A DNA stretch of 64,000 nucleotides from Annona cherimola. Its lineage: Eukaryota; Streptophyta; Magnoliopsida; Magnoliales; Annonaceae. This document shows, in pieces, positions 58,153 through 64,000 of the stretch. The first letter of the stretch is position 1. Each line of letters starts with the position of its first letter. The stretch spans positions 49,901,174 to 49,965,173 of the forward strand of contig CM059975.1 of the NCBI GenBank assembly GCA_030490835.1. The letters are read 5' to 3'. The notes beneath the pieces were generated by a model that did no database searches, was not told where the DNA came from, and was given only the letters and a program-made list of their open reading frames with translations. The translations under genes and the position numbers were made by a program.

Positions 58153-58349
58153 TGTTTTAAGGAGGTGGTGGAATTGAAAGACACCTGAACAGCGAGAATG
58201 TCGGGCTGAGGATGTTAAACTTAGCGCTGAATGAGAGGCAACCCATTACTCATTTTTATTTTTTTATGTAGGAGAATGATTTGGAGCTCAATTTCATAAA
58301 GATCATGCTAAGAAGCAACTGGGAGCACAAATTTAAAAAATCATTAAAG

Positions 58350-58858
58350 AACATCAGTGCCTAGGCGCCATGAGCATTATCCCGAAGAACCCGGAGCGAG
58401 CTACTGGTGCCTAGGCGCCACAACTTGGCACCCCGACGCCGGGTCATTGATAGCGCGACCCAGACAACCTTATAAGGCTCGGGTTTATAAGGCTCGGTTT
58501 AGGGTTCTAAACCCTAACCCCGAGCCTCGGCGCCGCCCCTTTCTCCCCTTTTCATCTCCAACTCTTACCAACTTGATTCCAAGCCATTTCAACTCCAATC
58601 CAACTCCATTTCATCATCAATCACACCCCCATTCATTCCTCTCTATCGTCCATTCCATTTCCAACTTTTCCCCTTTCTTAGATCCCACTCAAATCCACCG
58701 AAAAATCAAGTTTTTCCACACCAAATCCTAAGCCTCATTCCTAACATTCATTTCATATTCATTTCCCCTCCATTTCACCCACATTTCAAGCCCCATTTCA
58801 TCTTTTTTCTTCCGGCCGGCGCCGGTTTTCGAAGGTAGCACAGCGGCGCCTAGGCGCC
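58350..58858 (+). promoter_or_regulatory. Promoter-like spacer before Athila A ORF3
   Basis: Palindromes GTGCCTAGGCGCC near 58357 and 58407 precede two TATAAGG boxes (58471, 58486) inside a short tandem repeat. A telo-box AAACCCTAA is at 58509-58517, and a pyrimidine-rich leader covers about 58530-58800. A perfect GGCGCCTAGGCGCC lies at 58845-58858. ORF3 starts at 59127. This layout suggests a separate ORF3 transcript; it is not proof. Confidence 0.6.
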
Positions 58859-59126
58859 ACCATCCAGCACCCCGCGCGCCAGTTCAGAAATTCAACAATT
58901 ACAAAATTCCAAGTTGCAAAGCTCTCGGGGTAAAATTTCTTGTTCTTGGGTGTGATCTAAGTGTTTTGCAAGTTGTTTGGTGTTGGTTTACTTCAAGGTT
59001 GGAGTTTGGATTGACATTTGAGGGTTAGACGGAGGATTTGGGTTCGGTTTGCAGTTTTTGGGGATTGTTTGTTGGAGATTGGTTGTGGATTGTTGTGTTG
59101 ATGATTAATTGATATATATTGGAGAC

Positions 59127-59595
59127 ATGGCCTCCTCATCCTCTTCCAAGTAGAAGAAGACTCAAGATCCAATAGAGTTTGACGGCAACCGCTTCGTGTC
59201 CGCTCAAGCTTTCAAGTGGTACACAAACTCGCTGTAAAAGCGCCACTTGATTCTAGAAAGGGGAATAAAGATCGAGTCATTCTCCGACAACTTCATCAAC
59301 GCCTTGAATGCTCAAGGTTGGCAAAAGTTCTTGGCACAGCCACAGCCGGCAATCGTACCGGTGGTCAAGATGTTCTATGCTAATGTCGTGGAGCACGAGC
59401 AGGGAAGGGTCAAGGTTCGTGGCAAGATCGTCCCATTCCACTCCGAAACGATCAACTCTTTCTATGGGACGCCCACCTTTGATCGCCCAGATCAGTATGA
59501 GGCCTTTCTGGAGGGAGAAGAACGGGATATAAATGCCATTACAAACCTCTACTGTGAATGACAGCCCACGTGGAAGTTGACAGGCGGACAGTTTA
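59127..59595 (+). pseudogene. Athila A ORF3, N-terminal part, cut by S3
   Basis: The ATG at 59127 opens MASSSSSK, then a TAG at 59151-59153 and another stop near 59235 interrupt; 59247-59561 is open. Words GNRFVSAQAFKWY, NALNAQGWQKF, VVKMFYANVVEHEQGRV and VRGKIVPFHSETIN correspond one for one with Athila B ORF3. The frame ends at GGQF, where S3 inserted. Putative plant transposon protein domain, broken. Confidence 0.78.
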
Positions 59596-60367
59596 TGTGA
59601 AACCCAAACCTACGTATGACTCAATGGTATGCATTGAACATATATATTTGATTTATATGTGATTTAAATGAATTTTGAATGATTATGGATGATTTTATGA
59701 TTTAATGATATTTTGCAATTAGAGTTTAATTAAGAATAGTGATTAAAAATTTAATCGTCGGAGCCCAAAGGGAGTCGGTATGACCCGAGGGACTTAATGA
59801 GATTTAAAGGTGACAAGGTTTCATGAATAATCATGTTAATAATCATGATTTAATTTATGGAGACTAAAATGTAATTATGAAATTAAGGTGAAAAATTATA
59901 GAAAATTCATAACTTAACGCCTACAAGGCGGATTTCGATAAAATTTGAAAGGTAAGCTCACGATGGTGGGCCCAATCTTATGAATGGATTTTATTAAGGG
60001 AATCATGATGGGATTAGGGTGATAATTAACTATTTTTATCCCAAATCTAAAAGATAAATTCAAGTGGTTATAACTTCAGTTAGAAACGTCGATTTGAGAT
60101 GAAATTTGAAACGATAGAATAAAATTATGAAATCTATGAGATGAATGGAATGGATTAAGCTAATTATCATAGAAAGTTGCTTTCTTGGAGAGAAAGTAAG
60201 AAGTTACTTAAGAGCTAAGTAAAGAGGGGTAATTTGGGAAAGTGAAACTGGAATTTACTTAAATCCCTATGGGTTACTTAAGCACCAAGAAAAGTGGAAA
60301 ATAAAAGGGGAAAAAAAGGGGAGAGCAAGGGCTGGACGTTCCAGCAGGGGGTAAAAGGAGAGAGAGA

Positions 60368-60369
<2 letters not shown>

Positions 60370-60402
<33 letters not shown>
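60370..60402 (+). repeat. (AG)n microsatellite
   Basis: An uninterrupted run of about 16 AG units lies in the probable leader of LTR S3. An ORF of repeated Glu-Arg over it is an artefact of the repeat. Confidence 0.9.
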
Positions 60403-60406
<4 letters not shown>

Positions 60407-63400
60407 GGAGATTTTCTCCAAGGACCAGCAGCAGGCCTCACACGTCCAACCCAGAAAGGAAAGGAAGAAAAGAAGGGAATTTCAAGTGCTTAAAAGATGG
60501 ATTACCAATTAATCAAGTAAGTATATGTTAATTTTGATTTTATACTTCAAATCTGGAAGTTATATGATGTTACAAATCAAAATATGAACGAAATAGTAAA
60601 CGAAGGATTTTCACCATGAAAATTAGTTACAAGCTCATTATATGATGATTAAAGGACTACCAAAATTTGGGATTGAAATATTAAGCAGGTTTCAAATTAA
60701 AAATCTGAGAAGATCAACCTAAACAGGGTAGAACGGGTGACAGGATAATCTGTACCAAATGATTTTTAATAATTTTTATACAAGGAATTTTGGGCTGAAA
60801 ATTTTACAAAATATATAAGACATATTGATTATCACACGAAAAAAATAAAAATTATGTTTTAATGGGTATAAATATACCACATGATTAATGTGATTCAGGC
60901 TATCTAAAAAGGGGTGCTGCTGTCCATCAGAGTAAAAATACCAAAATAAATATAAATAATAAATATTTCATGCTAAAAATATTTATTTTGGTTAATTCAT
61001 GTAGTTATTAATGTATGATATAAATTTCAGATCAAAATTACTTGATTTGATATTAATTCAAGATTTTGAGAATTCAATGTGTCTGAATTCAGCATTTTGG
61101 ACAGTTTAAGGAATAAATCAAGATAAATGTTAGATTCCCGGTTTTTGTGATGGAATTTAACTTATAATGGGATATAAATCATGATTTAGTATAAGTCGTA
61201 TGATATTTATGAATAGGTTGCTGATTTTATAAGGTATGGAACCTAGGGTTACATATATGGCTCGATTTTTCCATTTTTATGTTAAAAATGACGTGGAAAT
61301 GAGATTAAATGATTTATGAAAGTTATGTAGGGTAAAATACCCTAGGATTAGGGTACTATGGATTTCCAAATGTATTTGGAAAGATAAGCCCCAAATCTGA
61401 TTTTATGAATTTTATGAATAGGTGTTCAAATGGGGTGAAAACAGTACCCGTAATAGGAAAATAAGTTGCTGTTTTGAGAGAATTTAATATATGAATTTTA
61501 AAAATATGTTAATACCCTAAATTTGGGTTAATAAAATCATGGTTTAAGGCCTGAAAATTTGGATTAAAAATCTGTTTAGACCATGTTGCTAAAGGGAGCA
61601 TTGAAACGACGAAAAACGGGTTCTAAAGTTGCTGTTTTGGGAACCCTATGATAAATGGATTATAAATTCAAAATTAAACCCTGAATTATGTGTTAATTAA
61701 GGTATTTAATCATTCTGAAATTAGGATTAAATTTCTATTTTAAGAAATTTTAAGAAACACATAAGTATGTGTTGAGAAATGGACACGTATGGAGAGATAA
61801 GCTTGAATAAATGAGGAATGATTCATGTGAGTTGTTAAAATGAAAAAATTCATAAAGAAGTGTTGAAAATTTTGGATCAGGGTACTTTTTAAGTAAATAA
61901 TGATAATCTCAAATTTGAGATTATTATATGATGTCTAAGTTAGCAACTAAGTGCTTAAAATGAGCACCGTTGTATGAAAAATGGAAAATATGTTAAAAAT
62001 GATTAATTGAGGTAATGAACCTCTAAATAATGATTTAATAAAATATTATTACATGTATGTAGGTTTACCCTACATAAGGGTATTAAAAATGAATGAATGG
62101 ATGATTGATATGTATAGGCTATGTTGCTAAGTATGAATACCTGACTTGAAAGATAAATGGGTTAAGTTAGATGAACTTATGTAGGCTGGAAAACCTAAGG
62201 AATATAAGTATTTAAGGATGATGCAAATAAATAAAATGTTATTTTCATTTATCTAGGCAAAGGCAAGGAAAAGAATGGAAGGAAAGAGATTATGACAATC
62301 TCAGGTAAGCAAGCGAACTTTCTAAAATGCTATTTTCTTTTTATGTGATTGATATGATTGAAACGTTTATGTTTATGTTTTAATGAATGGGCGAGCACAA
62401 GTTTTGAAAATGATGGCTTTAATGAAAAGCCACAAGTTTTGAAAAATGATGACTTTGATGAAAAACCTCAAGGTTTGCTTCATGGGAAGCAAGCAACGAT
62501 TTTAAGATAAAGAATTTATCACAAGTGTTGCCTTAGATTGAAAATGCTTTATGTTAAAGGATTGAGAAATTTTCTTATGAGTAAGCAAGTTCTCCATGAT
62601 AATATTTTCAAAGAATTTCATGTTTTATGTCGATGGTTTTTTTAAAAAAATTTGCTTATAAGCAAGCAAGTTCTTTATGATGTTGTTTCAAAAGTATTTT
62701 ATAAGAAAAAGGGAATTTTACCCTTTTTCACAAAGTATTGTTTGTAAATAAGTTTTGAGTTATTTCTACAATAATTTGTGATAAACAATTATATTTATGA
62801 AAGAAAAAGGAAAGGGGAATTGATTTATGAAAAAGATTTGTTTTGCTAGGTCATGATAATTAAATAATAAATAATGATTTGGACATAGTCTATATGTTTT
62901 GAAATAATATTCGAAAAGTTTTGATTTCCTTTAGATAAGGAAATCTATGTTGAAAATATTTTGAAAAATGTTTATACGAATGTTGTTAAATGGAATTTAA
63001 GGATGACCAACCTCCTATGTTGATTTCATAAAATGGTTTGATTTCGAGTTGCTAAATGGAATGCAAAAGATTATGCAAGCCCCTTATGTAAAAATGGTAT
63101 AATAGATGGGTGGACAATAATTTGATTATTAGGGTGGTTGAGAAGGAGTAGCATAATTGCATAACTTTTGTGAGCAAAAGGCCCCGAAATGGAAACTCAG
63201 AAAATGTTAGAAAATATATGGTTTAATTTTGAAAATTCAAAGGTTTTGAAATTCTTTTATTATAGGGATTTCTAAGATGTATTATTTCTCAAATGTTTCA
63301 AATATTTGTCAAAATATTTTATTCAAAATTGTTTTAAAAAAATTTCAGGAAGGTTATCCTATAACTAAATTTCAAATGACAACTTGTTTAAAGTGGGTGT

Positions 63401-63417
63401 GCTCGCTTTACAAGTTG

Positions 63418-63593
63418 ACACGGACTGCGGTCTGTGATGTGCTTTTTTTAAAATGATTTGTTTTAAAAAGACACAGACTTCGGTCTATGATGTTTTTAAG
63501 TTATGGATGCAGACTGAGGCCTGTGATTTTGATTTTAAAGGATACGGGTTGCGGTCTGTAATACTTTAAACCAAACGGATTGCGGTCTGTCAT
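63418..63593 (+). repeat. Five copies of a short inverted-repeat motif (GGACTGCGGTCTGT)
   Basis: Copies lie at 63418-63440, 63471-63492, 63509-63526, 63542-63562 and 63575-63593. Each pairs AGAC or GGAC with GGTCT around a 3-4 base loop, followed by GTGAT or similar; spacing is 33-53 bp. They sit in LTR S3 next to the Sirevirus 3 insertion. Confidence 0.75.
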
Positions 63594-63638
63594 AATAATG
63601 TATGGTGCACCAGTACAAGGAATAGGCCAGGTGTAGAG

Positions 63639-64000
63639 TGTTGGTCCCGAGTTAATGGCAATTACCCAAGAGGGGAGGGGTGAATTGGATAAATAAAAAT
63701 TTTCAACTTAGACAGAAATTTTATCCCGGATTAATCTAGTCCCCTTAATGAAGAAACAAATGGAGAGCAATATAGTGCTAAGAGCAGAAATAAAAATTAA
63801 CAAGCAAGATTTTATAGTGGTTCGGGAAACCTTCCCTACTCCACTCTTCCAAGCTCACACCTCTTGTGAGTTGGGTTCCACTATGTATTTCACAAATACA
63901 GCTAGAGCCACTGCTCTCTTCTAGATTCCGGCTCTATGGGGCATCAACAATTCACATCACAAGTAGGTGACGAGTTCCACTCCAATCACACACTACTTTG
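63639..64000 (-). mobile_element. Sirevirus 3: LTR end, minus strand, running off the window
   Basis: TGTTGGTCCCGAGTTAATGG is the reverse complement of the Sirevirus LTR end. The sequence continues through CACCCCTCCCCTCTTGGG and the CTAGAAGAGAGC motif (all on the minus strand). It differs from both other Sireviruses and has one instead of two copies of the 51-bp repeat. The target flank on the left is TAGAG. It could be a full element or a solo LTR. Confidence 0.88.

Larger units (their letters stand above)
59596..63638 (+). repeat. LTR S3, chromovirus type (at least 4.0 kb), cut by Sirevirus 3
   Basis: It starts TGTGAAACCCAAACC after GTTTA (59591-59595) and resembles S2 at its start (ATGCATTGAACAT), including the CGCCTACAAGGCG palindrome (59918-59930) and TAGGGTAAAATACCCTAG. 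Donor-like GTAAGT is at 60517 and AG/GTAAGCAAG at 62305. The right end is not reached because Sirevirus 3 begins at 63639. No coding sequence is seen; whether it is solo or part of a full element cannot be told. Confidence 0.8.
34104..64000 (+). mobile_element. Athila A: Ty3/gypsy Athila element, plus strand, with four secondary insertions
   Basis: Visible parts are 5' LTR (34104-34131 and 38260-39860), primer site, gag (40025-40969 and 49958-50676), protease, RT, RNase H, integrase (to 53358 and from 57344), a promoter-like spacer and the beginning of ORF3 (59127-59595). The protease words INLMPKSIF and DVLVKVDKFIFP fit Athila rather than Ogre/Tat. The left flank is ACTGG; the right end is outside the window. 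S1, Athila B, S2 and S3 are inserted in it, most with target duplications. Confidence 0.9.

Noticed and set aside
59127..59595. ORF3 as a genuine retroviral envelope gene
   Set aside because: No signal peptide, cleavage site or membrane helix is visible in either lineage; the name rests on gene position only.
60294..60512. Coding sequence over the (AG)n run
   Set aside because: Glu-Arg repeats arise from the microsatellite; the stretch lies in noncoding LTR.

Overview
The window is plant nuclear DNA made up entirely of LTR retrotransposons. The evidence is tRNA-iMet primer sites (TGGTATCAGAGC), Copia genes of the SIRE/Maximus (Sirevirus) type, Tekay/Del-like chromovirus genes with 2.5-4 kb LTRs, Athila genes, and plant promoter features (TATA, telo-box, pyrimidine-rich leaders). 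I find no host gene, tRNA, rRNA or CRISPR. An angiosperm with a large, repeat-rich genome fits; I cannot name the species.

Nearly everything can be read as insertions into one old minus-strand chromovirus, here called G1. Its visible pieces are 11461-13318 (integrase, RNase H, RT end) and 31642-34103 (RT start, protease, gag, leader). Element X, of which only a minus-strand LTR of at least 1.9 kb is seen, entered the G1 integrase; Sirevirus 1 (1-9536, plus) interrupts X. Sirevirus 2 (13319-31641, plus, TSD ATAAT/ATATT) split the G1 RT, and chromovirus N (22006-29457, TSD CTCAT) entered ORF3 of Sirevirus 2. Athila A (34104 to beyond the window, plus) entered the G1 leader. Athila A in turn holds solo LTR S1 (34132-38259, minus, TSD TATCA), Athila B (40970-49952, minus, TSD CAACG), solo LTR S2 (53359-57343, TSD CAAAT/CCAAT) and LTR S3 (from 59596). 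Sirevirus 3 (minus, from 63639) lies in S3.

All enzyme genes are damaged: stops and frameshifts in the Sirevirus polyproteins, RT without its catalytic block in Athila A, no RT/RNase H/integrase in Athila B, and gag fused directly to RNase H in N. Sirevirus 1 is nevertheless recent, because the 400 bp of 5' LTR in view match its 3' LTR. Its third gene, ORF3 (5796-7379), is fully open.

The most interesting signal is how ORF3 is set up. In both Sireviruses a GTCGAC palindrome array with about 21 bp spacing, then a pyrimidine-rich leader, lies between pol and ORF3; related palindromes fill the LTR U3. The unrelated Athila elements show the same plan with another palindrome (GGCGCCTAGGCGCC), followed by TATA boxes, a telo-box and a pyrimidine-rich leader before their own ORF3. 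ORF3 of Sireviruses 1 and 2 differs at almost every synonymous site in a stretch I counted while the protein is almost unchanged, whereas gag and pol of the same elements are about 90% identical in DNA. This points to separately promoted, selected ORF3 modules and to mosaic elements.
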